From contig NZ_PHUG01000001.1 in assembly GCF_002813325.1 (NCBI RefSeq), forward strand, positions 868,001 to 932,000: DNA of 64,000 nt. Direction: 5' to 3'. Positions 34,953 to 46,624 of this stretch are shown piece after piece. The notes beneath the pieces were generated by a model that did not search any database, was not told where the DNA came from, and saw only the letters and a program-made list of their open reading frames with translations. Within the stretch, counting starts at the first letter, position 1. Every line of letters begins with the position of its first letter. The DNA comes from Janthinobacterium sp. 64 (GTDB taxonomy: Bacteria; Pseudomonadota; Gammaproteobacteria; Burkholderiales; Burkholderiaceae_D). Position numbers and translations under genes: made by a program.

Positions 34953-35960
34953 ATGCAAGCATTGCAATTGACAAAATACGGCAGCCCCGATCACGTGGCG
35001 TTTGCCGAACTGCCCCGCCCCACGCCCGGCCCCGGCGAACTGCTGGTGCGGGTGCACGCCGTGGGCCTGAACCCCATCGACAACCTGATTCCCAAGGGCG
35101 ACTTCAAGCCTATCTTGAAAACGCGCTTGCCGGCCACCATGGGCAGCGACTTGGCCGGCGTGGTGGTGGAAGTCGGCAGCGGTGTCACGCGTTTTACAGT
35201 AGGCGACGCCGTGTATGCGAGCATTTTCGACACGCCATACGGCAGCCTGGCCGAATTTGCCGTCGTGCCGGAGCAGGCGGCCGCGCTGAAACCGGCCAAC
35301 CTCGATTTCGTGCAGGCGGCGTCGATACCGATGGTGGGCTTGACGGCGTGGCAAGCCATGCAGGAACGCATGCAGCTGCAGCCGGGGCAGAAAGTGTTCA
35401 TCCCGGCCGGTTCCGGCGGCATCGGCACGTTCGCCATCCAGTTGGCCAGGCACCTGGGCGCCCGCGTGGGCACCACCACCAGCACGGCGAACGTGGAACT
35501 GGTGCGCAGCCTGGGCGCCGACGAAGTCATCGACTACAAGCAACAGCCGTTCGAAGACGTGCTGCGCGACTACGACGCCGTGCTGGGCACGCTGCGCGGC
35601 GACGGCCTGGAAAAGGCCATGCGCATCGTCAAGACCGGCAGCCGCGTCGTCTCGCTGGTCGGTCCGCCGGACGCCGCCTTTGCCCGCGCGCGCGGCATGC
35701 ACGTGGTGCTGAAACTGGTGTTCGCTTTGCTCAGCCGTAAGATCATCGGCCTGGCGCGGCGGCGCGGCGCCAGCTATGCCTTCCACTTCGTGCGTCCCGA
35801 CGGCAGCCAGCTGGCGCAGATCGCCGCTTTGCTCGACGCGGGAAGCATCCGGCCCGTCATCGACCGGGTGTTTCCTTTTCTTGAGGCGAAACAGGCGCTG
35901 GCCTACCTGGCGCAGGGCCGCGCACGGGGCAAGGTGGTGGTGCGGATGCCCGTTCCCTGA
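34953..35960 (+). CDS. NADP-dependent zinc-free alcohol dehydrogenase / quinone oxidoreductase
   Basis: A 335-residue MDR-superfamily protein of the QOR type. It has no zinc-binding cysteines, an N-terminal GroES-like fold (GPGELLVRVHAVGLNPIDNLI), TMGSDLAGVVVEVG, and the nucleotide motif AGSGGIGTFAIQLARHLGARV. It should reduce quinones or alpha,beta-unsaturated carbonyls with NADPH. AAAGAG precedes ATG 34953. Co-location with the SDR and a NemR-like repressor suggests an electrophile-detoxification unit. Confidence 0.9.
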   Translation: MQALQLTKYGSPDHVAFAELPRPTPGPGELLVRVHAVGLNPIDNLIPKGDFKPILKTRLPATMGSDLAGVVVEVGSGVTRFTVGDAVYASIFDTPYGSLAEFAVVPEQAAALKPANLDFVQAASIPMVGLTAWQAMQERMQLQPGQKVFIPAGSGGIGTFAIQLARHLGARVGTTTSTANVELVRSLGADEVIDYKQQPFEDVLRDYDAVLGTLRGDGLEKAMRIVKTGSRVVSLVGPPDAAFARARGMHVVLKLVFALLSRKIIGLARRRGASYAFHFVRPDGSQLAQIAALLDAGSIRPVIDRVFPFLEAKQALAYLAQGRARGKVVVRMPVP

Positions 35961-36069
35961 GTCGCCTTTGGAACTGTGACTATGTGTGAGTTTTGCGTTG
36001 GCAATTTCCTCCATACTCATTGTCAACCCCGTACCTGTTGATACCGGTCAACCTCAATAAAGGTAGCTC

Positions 36070-37239
36070 ATGCGCTTTTTTCCGCGCTTTTTTCCGGAAT
36101 GCTGCTGGTTCGCTATCACCGTCGCGGCCGGCGTAGTGCATGCCGCCGAACCGGGCGTAAGCGATACGCAGATCCGGCTCGGCATGGTCAATGCCCAGAC
36201 CGGGGCGGCCTCGGGGCTGGGAAAAGCCATGCTCGACGGCGCGACGGCCGTGTTCCAGGAAGCCAACCAGCGCGGCGGCATCCATGGCCGCAGCATCGAG
36301 CTGGTGGTCGCCGACGACGGCTACGATCCGGACCGCGCCATCAGCGAAACACTCAGGCTGGTCGAGGAAAAACAGGTATTTGCCCTGTTCGGCAACGTGG
36401 GCACGCCCACCACCAACGCCGTCATCCCGATCGTCCAGGAAATGCGGGTGCCGCTGGTGGGCGCGTTTACGGGCGCGATGACCTTGCGCCGCCCCGTGGT
36501 GCATGAAATCATCAACTTCCGCGCCAGTTATGACGATGAGTCCGATGCCCTGGTGCAGTATTTTGTCAGCCGCGGCGTCAAGCGCTTCGGTGTGCTGTAC
36601 CAGGACGACGGTTTCGGCAATGCCGTGCTCGACGGCACCGTGGGCGCCCTGCAACGGCGCGGCATGGAACTCGTCGCCAAGGGTTCATTCCAGCGCGGCA
36701 CCACGGCCGTCAAGGCGGGACTGGCGGCCCTGATCGGGCACGACTTGCAGGCGGTCATCATGGCCGGCCCCTACACCCCGGTGGCGGCATTCGTGCGCGA
36801 AGCACGCGAGGCCGGGCTGAAAGCGGCGCTGGCCACGGTGTCCTTTGTCGGCACGGACAGCCTGCTGCAACTGCTGGGCACGGACGGCAACAACATCCTG
36901 ATCTCGCAGGTGGTGCCCCTGCCCGGGGAACGCACGCTGCCCATCGCCGCCGAATGCGCCGGCCTGCTGGCCAAACATGTGCCGGCGGCCAGGCTGTCGT
37001 TCGTCAGTTTCGAGGGCTGCATCTCGGCCACGCTGATGGTGGCGGCGCTGCGCCGCGCGGGCGCGGACCTCACGCGCGAGCGCCTGGTCCGGAGCTTCGA
37101 AACGTTCGACCGGCTCGATCTGGGCGGCTTGCGGGTGACGCTGCGGCCCGACAATCACCAGGCGTCGACGGCCGTTTTCCTGACCCGCATCGCCGACGGC
37201 AAGATCGTTGCGGCCGACCTGGCGCCTGGCGCGAAGTGA
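36070..37239 (+). CDS. Periplasmic ABC-type ligand-binding protein, probable sensor partner
   Basis: A 389-residue type I periplasmic binding protein of the LivJ/AmiC kind, with a signal peptide (ending VVHAAEP). The N-terminal lobe starts [40 protein letters not shown], then [12 protein letters not shown] and [18 protein letters not shown]; the second lobe starts [30 protein letters not shown]. No transporter permease or ATPase lies nearby. Instead it is 25 bases from a hybrid kinase gene, as in TorT-TorS, so it probably presents a ligand to that sensor. AAAGGT precedes ATG 36070. Confidence 0.85.
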   Translation: MRFFPRFFPECCWFAITVAAGVVHAAEPGVSDTQIRLGMVNAQTGAASGLGKAMLDGATAVFQEANQRGGIHGRSIELVVADDGYDPDRAISETLRLVEEKQVFALFGNVGTPTTNAVIPIVQEMRVPLVGAFTGAMTLRRPVVHEIINFRASYDDESDALVQYFVSRGVKRFGVLYQDDGFGNAVLDGTVGALQRRGMELVAKGSFQRGTTAVKAGLAALIGHDLQAVIMAGPYTPVAAFVREAREAGLKAALATVSFVGTDSLLQLLGTDGNNILISQVVPLPGERTLPIAAECAGLLAKHVPAARLSFVSFEGCISATLMVAALRRAGADLTRERLVRSFETFDRLDLGGLRVTLRPDNHQASTAVFLTRIADGKIVAADLAPGAK

Positions 37240-37264
37240 TGCGCACCCTGCCCTGGAGCATGGC

Positions 37265-40200
37265 GTGAAAATCAAGACCAAGCTGATCGTCAGTAGCGCC
37301 GTCCTGCTGGCGGGCGTGGCAGCCATGGCGGCGACCGGCCTGCTGCTGGTGAAGGGCATCGAAACCCATGTGCACGGCTTGACCGACGAGACGGTACCGC
37401 TGTACACGGACGTGTTGCGCCTGCGCTATACCGTGCAGGATATGGCCTCGGACTTTTTCGAGCTGGGCAAGGCGGAAGACCTGGCGCAACTGGAGCAGGT
37501 ATCGAACAAGATCGTCGCCAATATTCAGGCCGCCGAGAGCATCAGCCAGCAATTGCGGCGCCATGGCGAGTCGCAAACGCCCCGCTATCACGCAGCCTTC
37601 GAACAGGAATTCCAGCGCATGCGCGTCGCCGTGCGCAAGCGCCTGGAAAACGAAGCCTATTACAAGGCGCAGGCGACGCAGATGCGGCAAGTGCTGGCGC
37701 AGATCAAGGCCGCCGCCAAGGGGGCGCGCGGCAAGATCCGCCTGGTCGACAGCCAGGCCCAGGCCACGGCCGCCGAGGTGCAGCTGCAAAGCCAGCGCCT
37801 GAACGAGAACGCGCGCTACCTGACCGACTTGCGCAAGAGCATCCTCGACATGCAGATTGCGCTGGCCGAAACGGAGGCCGTGAAGAACCGTTTCCGCATC
37901 GCCCCCTTGCGCGAACGGCTGACGGCGGCCGTCGCGCATCTGGCGGGAAGCGGCGAGCGCGACATCAGCCCGGCCCAGCAGGCGCTGCGGGAAAAGCTGC
38001 TGGCCACGGCGCGCCAGATGCTCGATCCCGCTGCCGGCTTGCTGGCCTTGCGCGCCGGCTTGCTGGCCGAAGGCGGCGCCAGCACGGCGCAGCAGACGCA
38101 ATATGCGGCGCTCAAGGGACAAGTCAGCGCCACCCTGGCCAGCGCCCACCTGCGCCTGGCCGAGGAACTCGATCCCATCGAATTGCAACTGGCCATCGGA
38201 CGCGACCGCCTGGCGCAGGCCAACCGCTATATGCGCACCTCGGCCCGCATCGAAGATGCCAGCGGCGAAATCAACCTGGCCGTCGATGCCATCAGCATCG
38301 ACGTGGGCGAAGTCATGCTCGCCACGGCCGCGCGCGACGTCATGCGCCTGGGCGACGATATCGCGCTGCACATCGGCGCCCTGCACCGCGACATGGGCGC
38401 CATGCAGACCCTGCTGCAAAGCATAGGCCAGCTGGGTTTGCTGGCCGAAACGCGCAGCGTCAACACTTACCTGGACGCGGTCGAGCGTGCGGGACTGCGG
38501 CTGGTGCAAGCCAAGGGCCAGGTGCTCGACAGCGAAAAGGCGCTGGACGAGGTCATCGACCACGTGCGCGCCTTCGAGCGCGAACAGGCCGCCTATTCCG
38601 CACAGCAAGTGGCGCGCATCACGGGCCGGCAGCAGGATGCGGTGGCCACCGTGCGCGATGGCGTGCGTCATGCCTTCGTGCTGATCCTCGGCATCGCGCT
38701 GGTGCTGCTGCTGGCCTGCGTGGCCATCACCGGCCTGATCAGCGCGTCCATCGCCAGGCCGCTGGCGCGCCTGTCCTGGGCCATCGCGCATATCCGCGAC
38801 GGCAAGGCGCTGTCGGTGCGCGTGGCGCAGCACGGCAGCGATGAACTGGGGCAGCTGATCACGGGCTTCAACGGCATGCTCGAACACGTGGAACAGCGCG
38901 ACCAGGCGCTCACGCAGGCCAAGGCCGAGGCCGACGCTGCGAACCGCGCCAAATCGGAATTTCTGGCCAAGATGAGCCACGAAATCCGCACGCCGATGAA
39001 TGGCGTGCTGGGCATGACGGAATTGCTGCAGCGTACAGAACTGAGTCCCAAGCAGCAGCGTTTCGTGCACACGGTGCACCGCTCCGGCGAAAGTTTGCTG
39101 AGCATCATCGACGACATCCTCGACTTTTCCAAGATCGAGGCGGGCAAGCTGGTGCTCGAACACATCTGCTTCGACCTGCGCCAGGTGATCGACGATGTCG
39201 TGGCCCTGTTTGCCAACGGCATCCAGCGCAAGGCCATCGAATTTACCTGCCGCATCGCCTCCGACGTGCCGCAGCACGTGCGCGGCGACCCCGTGCGCCT
39301 GCGCCAGATCCTCACCAACCTGCTCAACAACGCCACCAAGTTCACCGAACGGGGTGAGATTTCCGTCGATGTCAGCTGCCCCGCCGCCGGCCAGCTGCGC
39401 CTGGAAGTGCGCGACACGGGCATCGGCATGGCGCCGGAAGCGGCGGCGGCCGTCTTCCAGCCCTTCCGCCAGGCCGACAGCACCACTTCGCGCAAATACG
39501 GCGGCACGGGACTGGGCCTGGCCATCATCAAGCAGCTGGCGGAGATGATGGGTGGCAACATCGTGCTGAAATCCGTGGCAGGCCAGGGGTCCAGCTTTGC
39601 CGTCACCGTCGCCGTGGGCACGGTGGCGCCAGAGGACGCGCCGCCGGTGCCGGCGCCGCGCGTGGCGCTCGATGCCTTGCACGTGCTGATCGTGGACGAC
39701 CATGCCACCAACCGCAGCATCCTGCTGCAGCACGCCATCGAGTGGCAGATGGCCGCCTCCAGTGCCGCCGACGGCGCCGAGGCGCTGGGCCTGCTGCAAG
39801 GCGCGCTGCGCAGCGGGCGCCCATTCGACCTGGCCATCATCGACATGCGCATGCCCGTCATGGATGGCGCCGAGCTGGTGCGCGCGATCAAGGCCGACAC
39901 GCGCATGAGCGCCCTGAAAATCATCATGCTCAGTTCGCTGGACGCCTCGGCCGAGCTGCGCCAGGTGACGGCGCTGGGCGTGGCATACTGCCTGACCAAG
40001 CCCGTGCGGGCGCTGGAACTGCGCCACTGCATCGAAGCCATCGGCGGCTTCGGCACCCTGGCGCCCACGCTGCCTGCCATGCCGGCCCTGCCCGCCGCGC
40101 CCGATACCGCAGGCGCGGACCCGGGCCAGGCGCCGCTGCGCATGCTGCTGGTGGAAGACAATGCGATCAACCAGGAAATCGCCCTGGCGATGCTGGAAGA

Positions 40201-40930
40201 TAGCGGCTACGACGCCACGCCGGCCGACAACGGGCGGCGCGCGCTGGCCCTGTGGGAGCGCTCCCCGTTCGACGTGATCCTGATGGATTGCCAGATGCCC
40301 GAAATGGACGGCTTCGAAGCGACGCGGCGCTTGCGCCGCATGGAAAACGAGCAAGGCCGCAGCCGCACGCCCATCATTGCCCTGACGGCCAATGCCATCC
40401 TGGGCGACCGCGAACTGTGCCTGGACGCGGGCATGGACGACTACCTGGCCAAGCCGTACACGCGCGCCGCCCTGCTGGCCGTGCTGGCCCGCTGGCGCCC
40501 GGCGTCCGCCGCGCCGGCTGCAGCGCAGACGCCGGCAGTGACGGTGCAGGCCGTCCAGCAGGCGCCGGCCGAAACGGCTGCCATCCTCGACGCGGCTGCC
40601 CTGCAAAACCTGCGCGCCATGCGCCGCCCCGGCCGTCCCGACGTGCTGGGGCGCATCATCGAGCTGTTCTACAGCGACGCGCCGCGCCTGCTGGGCCAGC
40701 TGGAAGTGGCCGCCGAAGCCAGCGATGCCGCGGCGCTGCAGCTGGCCGCGCATACGCTCAAGTCCAGCTGCGCCAACGTGGGCGCGCTGGGCTTGTCGGC
40801 CACCTGCCGTGAAATCGAACAATACGCGCGCGGCAATGACGTCGCCAGCGCACTGCAGCATATCCGCGGCATCCAGCAAGAACTCGACCGTGTCCTCGCC
40901 GCCCTGGCCATTGAAAAGGAAGCCATATGA
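37265..40930 (+). CDS. Hybrid histidine kinase (HAMP-HisKA-HATPase-REC-REC-Hpt)
   Basis: A 1221-residue sensor. Order: TM helix (about 5-27), a helical periplasmic domain of about 440 residues, TM helix (about 470-495), HAMP, HisKA with [10 protein letters not shown] (phospho-His about 572), HATPase with [10 protein letters not shown] and [11 protein letters not shown]1 with [10 protein letters not shown] and [14 protein letters not shown]2 with [10 protein letters not shown] and [11 protein letters not shown], and a C-terminal Hpt with [12 protein letters not shown] (about 1162). All phosphorelay residues are present. The start is GTG 37265, with GGAG at 37255-37258; the frame upstream overlaps the binding-protein gene. 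It overlaps the next gene by 4 bases. Layout resembles TorS but with a longer sensor. Confidence 0.9.
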   Translation: MKIKTKLIVSSAVLLAGVAAMAATGLLLVKGIETHVHGLTDETVPLYTDVLRLRYTVQDMASDFFELGKAEDLAQLEQVSNKIVANIQAAESISQQLRRHGESQTPRYHAAFEQEFQRMRVAVRKRLENEAYYKAQATQMRQVLAQIKAAAKGARGKIRLVDSQAQATAAEVQLQSQRLNENARYLTDLRKSILDMQIALAETEAVKNRFRIAPLRERLTAAVAHLAGSGERDISPAQQALREKLLATARQMLDPAAGLLALRAGLLAEGGASTAQQTQYAALKGQVSATLASAHLRLAEELDPIELQLAIGRDRLAQANRYMRTSARIEDASGEINLAVDAISIDVGEVMLATAARDVMRLGDDIALHIGALHRDMGAMQTLLQSIGQLGLLAETRSVNTYLDAVERAGLRLVQAKGQVLDSEKALDEVIDHVRAFEREQAAYSAQQVARITGRQQDAVATVRDGVRHAFVLILGIALVLLLACVAITGLISASIARPLARLSWAIAHIRDGKALSVRVAQHGSDELGQLITGFNGMLEHVEQRDQALTQAKAEADAANRAKSEFLAKMSHEIRTPMNGVLGMTELLQRTELSPKQQRFVHTVHRSGESLLSIIDDILDFSKIEAGKLVLEHICFDLRQVIDDVVALFANGIQRKAIEFTCRIASDVPQHVRGDPVRLRQILTNLLNNATKFTERGEISVDVSCPAAGQLRLEVRDTGIGMAPEAAAAVFQPFRQADSTTSRKYGGTGLGLAIIKQLAEMMGGNIVLKSVAGQGSSFAVTVAVGTVAPEDAPPVPAPRVALDALHVLIVDDHATNRSILLQHAIEWQMAASSAADGAEALGLLQGALRSGRPFDLAIIDMRMPVMDGAELVRAIKADTRMSALKIIMLSSLDASAELRQVTALGVAYCLTKPVRALELRHCIEAIGGFGTLAPTLPAMPALPAAPDTAGADPGQAPLRMLLVEDNAINQEIALAMLEDSGYDATPADNGRRALALWERSPFDVILMDCQMPEMDGFEATRRLRRMENEQGRSRTPIIALTANAILGDRELCLDAGMDDYLAKPYTRAALLAVLARWRPASAAPAAAQTPAVTVQAVQQAPAETAAILDAAALQNLRAMRRPGRPDVLGRIIELFYSDAPRLLGQLEVAAEASDAAALQLAAHTLKSSCANVGALGLSATCREIEQYARGNDVASALQHIRGIQQELDRVLAALAIEKEAI

Positions 40931-43467
40931 ATACCGCACTGCCCCCGCAAGCACGGGTCCTGGTAGTCGATGACGACACCATGACGCGCTTCCTGGTGAC
41001 GGAAGCACTGGAGCCGGAAGGCTTCCGCATCGAGGAAGCGGCCAGCGGCCTGGAAGCGCTGGCCGCCTTCCAGCGCGGCGTGCCCGACCTGATCCTGCTC
41101 GACGTCGCCATGCCCGGCATGAGCGGCTTCGAATGCTGCGCCCAGCTGCGCCGGTTGCCCGGCGGCGCGCACGTGCCCATCGTCGTGCTGACCGGCAACG
41201 ATGACGATGATTCCATCAAGCAGGCGCTCGAAGCGGGCGCCAGCGATTTCATCTCCAAGCCGATGCAATGGCGCTTGCTGGCGCACCGTCTGCGCTACCT
41301 GCTGCGCGCCAGCAGCGCGCTGACCGAGCTCAATCGCATCCAGGCAAGCCTCAGCCACGCGCAGGCGCTGGCCCGGCTGGGCAACTGGGAATACCGGCTT
41401 GCCGATGGCGACGGCTATTGGTCGCCGGAACTGCTGCGCATCCTGGGCCTGGATGCCGGTTCCGGCCCCACCAGCTTCGAACGCCTGCTGCAATGCCTGC
41501 CGGAAGACCAGCGCCCCCTGCTGCTCGATGCCTTCATGGAACTGCATGCCAGCGGCACGAGCTACGGCCTGGAACACAAGGTGCTGCAACCGGGCGGCGG
41601 CGAGTGCGTCGTCTTCCACCAGGCCGAGGCCGTCCGCGAAGGCCGGCAGGTGCTGCTGATGCGCGGTACGATGCAGGACATCACGGAGCGCAAGCGGCAG
41701 GAATGGCGCATCGAATACCTGGCCAACCATGATGCGCTGACGGACTTGCCCAACCGCCAGCTGCTGAACGACCGCATCGGCCAGGCCATCGCCCATGCCC
41801 GCCGCACCCGTTTGCACCTGGCCACGCTGATGCTGGACCTCGACCGTTTCAAGTTCGTCAACGACAGCTACGGCCACCCGGTGGGCGACGCGCTGCTGCA
41901 GGAAGTGGCGCGGCGGCTGCAGCACGCGGTGCGCGAAGGCGACACCGTGGCCCGCCAGGGCGGCGACGAATTCGTCATCCTGCTGACGGACTTGCCCGAC
42001 ATCGACACGGCCGAACAGATCGTGCAAAAAGTGCTGGCGGTGTTCGCCGAGCCCTTTTTGCTGGGCGAACATACCCTGCACGTCAGCACCAGCATCGGCG
42101 CCAGCGTGTTTCCCTCCGACGGCGACAGCGCCGACACGCTGCTCAAGACGGCCGATGCGGCCCTGTACAGCGCCAAGGACAAGGGCCGCAACGCTTGCCA
42201 GTTCTACAACCACAAGATGGGCGTGCTGGTGGAAGAGCGGGCCGAGATCGAACACGCCTTGCACCAGGCGCTGGCGCAGGGCGAGCTGGAATTGCACTAC
42301 CAGCCCAAGGTCAACCTTGTCACTGGACAAATCTATGGCATGGAAGCGCTGCTGCGCTGGCGCCGGCCCGGCATCGGCCTGGTGCCGCCGGACCGCTTCA
42401 TTCCCCTGGCCGAGGAAACGGGCATGATCATTGCCATCGGCGAATGGGTGCTGCGCACGGCCTGCGCGCAGCTGGGCGTCTGGCATGCCTACGGCTTTGC
42501 GCACCTGACGATGGCCGTCAACGTCTCGGCGCGCCAGTTCCGCCAGGTCGACATGCCGCAACTGGTGCGCGCAGTGCTGGCCGACAGCAGCCTGCCGGCC
42601 CACTGCCTGGAACTGGAACTGACGGAGAGCGTGCTGATGCAAAACCGCGACCTGGTGGTGCGGGCGCTGGAACAGTTGAAGGAAATCGGCGTCACCCTGG
42701 CGCTGGACGACTTCGGCACCGGCTATTCCAGCTTGTCCTATCTCAAGCAATTCCCCATCGACGTGGTGAAAATCGATCAATCGTTCATCCGCGACGTGAG
42801 CGACAGCGTGGACGGCGCTTCGCTGACCCGCTCCATCATCGCCATGGCCAAGTCGCTGCACCTGACGACGGTGGCCGAGGGCGTGGAAACGGAGGAACAA
42901 TTGGGGTTTCTCAATACCAATCACTGCGACGCCATGCAAGGCTATTACTTCAGCCGCCCCCTGCCCGGCGCCGAGATGGATCTGATGTTGCTTGCCGGCA
43001 CCCATTTGCCGCCCGAGAGCTGCCATGCCGTGGCGCCGCAGCGCGTGCTGCTGCTGGTGGACGACGAGGAGCATATCCTGTCCGCCCTGCGCCGCTCGCT
43101 GCGCAAGGAGGGCTACCAGATACTCAGCACCACCAATCCGCAGGCAGCGCTGGAACTGGTGGCGGCCCATGCGGTGGGCGTGATCCTCACGGATGCGCGC
43201 ATGCCGGGCATGTCCGGCAACGAGCTATTGCGCCGCATCAAGGGCGTCTACCCGGAGATCGTGCGCGTGATGCTGTCCGGCTATCCTGAGCTGCATTCGG
43301 TCACGGCGGCCATCAACGAAGGCTCGGTGTACAAGTTCATCACCAAGCCGTGGGACGAAACCCTGCTGAAAGAGCACTTGCTGGAAGCGTTCCTGCGTTT
43401 CGAATCTGGCGTGCAACGGCCGCCACGCAGTCCCCTTGGCATCGAGATCAGCAACCGTGCCGCCTAG
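40927..43467 (+). CDS. c-di-GMP turnover response regulator, REC-PAS-GGDEF-EAL-REC
   Basis: An 846-residue protein. REC1 occupies about 10-125 (phospho-Asp in [10 protein letters not shown]). A PAS domain follows (about 150-262, [23 protein letters not shown]), then GGDEF (about 265-425, intact GGDEF in [11 protein letters not shown]), and EAL (about 440-685, intact [12 protein letters not shown], with LELTESVLM and [17 protein letters not shown]). The chain ends in a second REC domain (about 705-830, [30 protein letters not shown]) of the RpfG-like kind. Both catalytic signatures are intact, so cyclase and phosphodiesterase activity are both possible. ATGA overlap couples it to the hybrid kinase, its likely phosphodonor. 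Confidence 0.93.
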   Translation: MNTALPPQARVLVVDDDTMTRFLVTEALEPEGFRIEEAASGLEALAAFQRGVPDLILLDVAMPGMSGFECCAQLRRLPGGAHVPIVVLTGNDDDDSIKQALEAGASDFISKPMQWRLLAHRLRYLLRASSALTELNRIQASLSHAQALARLGNWEYRLADGDGYWSPELLRILGLDAGSGPTSFERLLQCLPEDQRPLLLDAFMELHASGTSYGLEHKVLQPGGGECVVFHQAEAVREGRQVLLMRGTMQDITERKRQEWRIEYLANHDALTDLPNRQLLNDRIGQAIAHARRTRLHLATLMLDLDRFKFVNDSYGHPVGDALLQEVARRLQHAVREGDTVARQGGDEFVILLTDLPDIDTAEQIVQKVLAVFAEPFLLGEHTLHVSTSIGASVFPSDGDSADTLLKTADAALYSAKDKGRNACQFYNHKMGVLVEERAEIEHALHQALAQGELELHYQPKVNLVTGQIYGMEALLRWRRPGIGLVPPDRFIPLAEETGMIIAIGEWVLRTACAQLGVWHAYGFAHLTMAVNVSARQFRQVDMPQLVRAVLADSSLPAHCLELELTESVLMQNRDLVVRALEQLKEIGVTLALDDFGTGYSSLSYLKQFPIDVVKIDQSFIRDVSDSVDGASLTRSIIAMAKSLHLTTVAEGVETEEQLGFLNTNHCDAMQGYYFSRPLPGAEMDLMLLAGTHLPPESCHAVAPQRVLLLVDDEEHILSALRRSLRKEGYQILSTTNPQAALELVAAHAVGVILTDARMPGMSGNELLRRIKGVYPEIVRVMLSGYPELHSVTAAINEGSVYKFITKPWDETLLKEHLLEAFLRFESGVQRPPRSPLGIEISNRAA

Positions 43468-43480
43468 CCGCCCTCGCCAC

Positions 43481-44986
43481 TTACCAGTAGCCGAGCACCT
43501 TCCACCAGGTCGTGCCAACGACGGCAAAGATCAGCAGTTCCACCACGCACATGATGAAGCCGACTCTCCACCAGTTACCCATCGTCACGAAGCCGCTGCC
43601 GAAGATGATGGGCGAGGTGCCCGTGGCGTAGTGGGTCAGGGTCATCATGATGGCCGAGCCAGCCGTCATCATCAGCATGAACGGCACGTGGTATTGGGCG
43701 GGAATCAGGTGCAGGCCCACCGTCAGGAAGGCCAGCAGCATGGCGCTGATGTGGGCCGTCGTGCTGGCGAAGAAGTAATGTGAAAAGACAAACACCAGCA
43801 CCAGCACGCCGGCGATCGGCAGCCAGTCCATGCCGCTGGCGACGATGGCCGCCTTCATGCCGGCCGAGAACCAGGCGATCACGCCCGTCTTGTTCAACTG
43901 CTCGGCCATCATGACGAGCGCGCCGAACCACACCAGGGTATCCCAGGCGCTCTTTTCGGACAGCACGTCGTCCCAGTCGATGGTGCCCGTAATGATCAGC
44001 ACGAACAAGCCGACGAAGGCCACCACCGTCGCATCGAGCGAAAACGCCGGACCGAACAGCATGGCGGGCACATTGGCCCACAGCAGCAGCAACAGGGCGA
44101 AGGTGCCCAGCATGACTTTTTCCGACGGCGACAGCGGTCCCATGCTTTTCAGCTCCGCCTTGGCGTAGGTGACGGCATCGGGCGTGGCTTTCAGTTCCGG
44201 CGGCGACAGCCAGTAGATAATCAGCGGCATCACCAACAGGCAGACCAGGCCCGGCAGCAGCATGCACAGGGCCCAGGTGGTCCACGTCAGGTGGAAACTC
44301 TGGCCGCTGGCCTTGGCCACGAAATCGACCACCAGCGGATTCGGTGCCGTGGCCGTGAGGAACATGGCCGACGTGATCGGGTTGGCGTGGTAGTTGACGA
44401 GGGCCAGATACGTGCCCACTTTACCTTCCGTGCCCTTGGCCGGGTCCGAATCGAAGGCATTGGCGATCGATTTCATGACGGGGTGGACAATGCCGCCGCC
44501 ACGCGCGGTGTTACTCGGCGTAAATGGCGCCAGCACCAGTTCGCAAATCGCCAGGCCATAGCCGATGCCCATGGTGCGCTTGCCCAGCAGGGAGATGAAC
44601 AGCAGGCCGATGCGGCTGCCCAGCCCCGTCTTTTTCAGGCCGCGCGATATCAGAATCGCCACGACGATCAGCCAGATCAGGGGATTCGAAAAACTGCTGA
44701 GCGCATCCGTGATGGCGCCCTTGGACGAGGTCGACGTCACTTGCGACAATGACACGATGACGATAGCCATCATGGCCATCACGCCGATGGGCATGACTTT
44801 CAGGATAATCGCCAGAATCGTGGTGAGGAAGATCGCCACCAGGCCCCAGGCCTTGGGCGTCAAGCCATCGGGCGCCGGCAGCAATAGCATGCTCACCAGC
44901 AAGGCCGTGCAGATCAGGGCGGGAACGAGGCGGAATGGGACGGCTTCCTTGAAATGCAGGAACATGTCGCGCACTGTTTTATACAT
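43481..44986 (-). CDS. DASS-family sodium-coupled anion (dicarboxylate/sulfate) transporter
   Basis: A 501-residue inner-membrane carrier with about 12-14 hydrophobic helices. Family signatures are seen in FTPSNTARGGGIVHPVMKSIA (the SNT sodium/substrate motif of the first repeat) and, in the second half, HYFFASTTAHISAM and THYATGTSPIIFGSG (TGTSP, second SNT-like motif). This subgroup (CitT/YbhI-like) takes up citrate, tartrate, succinate or 2-oxoglutarate in exchange or with sodium. The frame extends to 45199, but AAAGGT before ATG 44986 and the family N-terminus (YKTVRDMFLHFKEAVPFRLVPALI) support the shorter form. It converges on the c-di-GMP gene. Confidence 0.9.
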   Translation of the reverse strand: MYKTVRDMFLHFKEAVPFRLVPALICTALLVSMLLLPAPDGLTPKAWGLVAIFLTTILAIILKVMPIGVMAMMAIVIVSLSQVTSTSSKGAITDALSSFSNPLIWLIVVAILISRGLKKTGLGSRIGLLFISLLGKRTMGIGYGLAICELVLAPFTPSNTARGGGIVHPVMKSIANAFDSDPAKGTEGKVGTYLALVNYHANPITSAMFLTATAPNPLVVDFVAKASGQSFHLTWTTWALCMLLPGLVCLLVMPLIIYWLSPPELKATPDAVTYAKAELKSMGPLSPSEKVMLGTFALLLLLWANVPAMLFGPAFSLDATVVAFVGLFVLIITGTIDWDDVLSEKSAWDTLVWFGALVMMAEQLNKTGVIAWFSAGMKAAIVASGMDWLPIAGVLVLVFVFSHYFFASTTAHISAMLLAFLTVGLHLIPAQYHVPFMLMMTAGSAIMMTLTHYATGTSPIIFGSGFVTMGNWWRVGFIMCVVELLIFAVVGTTWWKVLGYW

Positions 44987-45181
44987 CTTTATTACCTTTC
45001 GCTGTGGGTCAGGCATCCTGGCGGCCGGAATCGTGCACGCAGATTCATGGGCCGGCAGGCACGAAAAACCGCGCCTGCAAGATGACAGATGCCCAACAAT
45101 TCTGTTCGGCAATATCATACACGCAAGGCGTCCCCGGCCCCGCTTTCCTTTGGCGCGCCGTTCCAGGCAATTGCAAAAACG

Positions 45182-45211
45182 TTGACCTGCGCGCGACATC
45201 TCTCACATAAT
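45182..45211 (+). promoter_or_regulatory. Sigma-70 promoter for the acyltransferase gene
   Basis: TTGACC at 45182-45187 and CATAAT at 45206-45211 are separated by 18 bases and lie 35 bases before the coding region. Confidence 0.5.
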
Positions 45212-45245
45212 CGCCCCTCATGCTGCCAAACCGACAAGGACGCCA

Positions 45246-46391
45246 TTGCAAGCCCGCAACCATCATATCGACGCCCTGCGCGGCGCGGCCATCCTGTGCG
45301 TGCTGGTGCTGCACTTCGCGCTGGCCTATGGCTTGAAGAACAGCCCGCTCTCGGCCTTGCCGGGCTGGCTGCTGAGCGCCGCCTACCAGGGTAATTACGG
45401 CGTGACCATGTTCTTCGTCATTTCCGGCTACCTGATCACCTCGACCTCGCTGCGCCGCTGGGGCGACCTGGCGCGCATCGACCTGGCGGCGTTTTATGCC
45501 TACCGCATCGCCCGCCTGCTGCCAGCGCTGCTGCTGGCCCTGTCCCTGATCGTGCTGCTGGGCGTGCTGGACGTGCCCTTCTTTGCCAATTCGGACAGCG
45601 GCAAGGATTTGCCAGCCAGCTATTTCGTCATCGCCATCGCCTCCGTGCTGACCTTCTGGCACAACGTGCTGATGCAAAGCGCCGGCTATTTCAATTACTG
45701 CCTGAACGTGTACTGGTCGCTGTCCGTCGAGGAAATGTTCTATCTGCTGCTGCCGCTGTCGTGCCGCCTGCTGCGCCGGCGCCAGGCGATCATGCTGCTG
45801 TGCGGCGCCGCCATCGTGGCAGGCCCCGTCTACCGCAGCCTGCACGCGGACAACGAAATCTATTTCATGTACGGCTATATCGCCTGTTTCGACGCCATCG
45901 CCATCGGTTGCCTGACGGCCCTGCTGACGCAACACTGGCAGCCGGGCGCGCGTGCCGGGCAACTGTTGCGCTGGGCGGCGGGCCTGGCCCTGGCGGCCGT
46001 GTACGTACGCGGCATCGGCGGCCATGAAGTCTTCGGTTTTACCCTGATCGCGCTGGCCAGCGCCGCCTTCATCGTGGGTGCCACGGCGGGCCAGACGGCC
46101 AGCCAGGGCCGCTACGGCCCGCTGCAATGGCTGGGACGCCATAGCTACGAACTCTACCTGTTCCATATCATCGTACTGGCCGGCATGCGCAACGTGGTCG
46201 ACAAGGCGGGCCTGGGCTACGCGGAACGGCTGCCATGGCTGGCGCTGTTCCTGACTGCAACGGCGCTGGCGGCCGCCCTCGTGGCCCGCTGCGTGTCCGA
46301 ACCGGCGAATGCGGCCCTGCGCCGGCGCTTCCTGGGCGCCGCCGCACCCGCGCCTGCACGTGCTGCCGGCAGCCCTGGAGCGGCGCCTTGA
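45246..46391 (+). CDS. Acyltransferase 3 family membrane protein (OafA/YrhL type)
   Basis: A 381-residue integral membrane acyltransferase. The N-terminus HHIDALRGAAILCVLVLHF carries the conserved Arg-Gly and His of the family. It continues with FFVISGYLITSTSLRRW, AYRIARLLPALLLAL and YWSLSVEEMFYLLLPL, and ends with an Ala/Pro-rich tail. It should transfer an acetyl or other acyl group to a surface glycan. No ATG is available near the start; TTG 45246 with AAGGA at 45236-45240 is the best start. It stands alone, divergent from the DASS transporter. Confidence 0.9.
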   Translation: MQARNHHIDALRGAAILCVLVLHFALAYGLKNSPLSALPGWLLSAAYQGNYGVTMFFVISGYLITSTSLRRWGDLARIDLAAFYAYRIARLLPALLLALSLIVLLGVLDVPFFANSDSGKDLPASYFVIAIASVLTFWHNVLMQSAGYFNYCLNVYWSLSVEEMFYLLLPLSCRLLRRRQAIMLLCGAAIVAGPVYRSLHADNEIYFMYGYIACFDAIAIGCLTALLTQHWQPGARAGQLLRWAAGLALAAVYVRGIGGHEVFGFTLIALASAAFIVGATAGQTASQGRYGPLQWLGRHSYELYLFHIIVLAGMRNVVDKAGLGYAERLPWLALFLTATALAAALVARCVSEPANAALRRRFLGAAAPAPARAAGSPGAAP

Positions 46392-46624
46392 AAAAGTGAG
46401 CCAAGTCAAGAGAGCGCATGCCCACCGCCCGTTTCCGGGCAAATTCCCGCCCCGCCTTGCCATTCGCACTATAATGTCGGCACCGCGTGCGGCAGCAATG
46501 GCGGCGATAGACGGTAACAATTTCGTGTGGACGCCAGTACAATAGCGTCTGGGCCTACACAGGGTTTCACTTTTGCCAGCAGTTGCCAGCAACTAACCAT
46601 TTTTTTGACCAGCCAACAAATACT

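Noticed and set aside
37070..41008. A 1312-codon open frame on the minus strand opposite the hybrid kinase
   Set aside because: It is a GC-bias shadow: rich in His, Gln, Arg and Gly, with no recognisable domain. The plus-strand kinase in the same place has full motifs.
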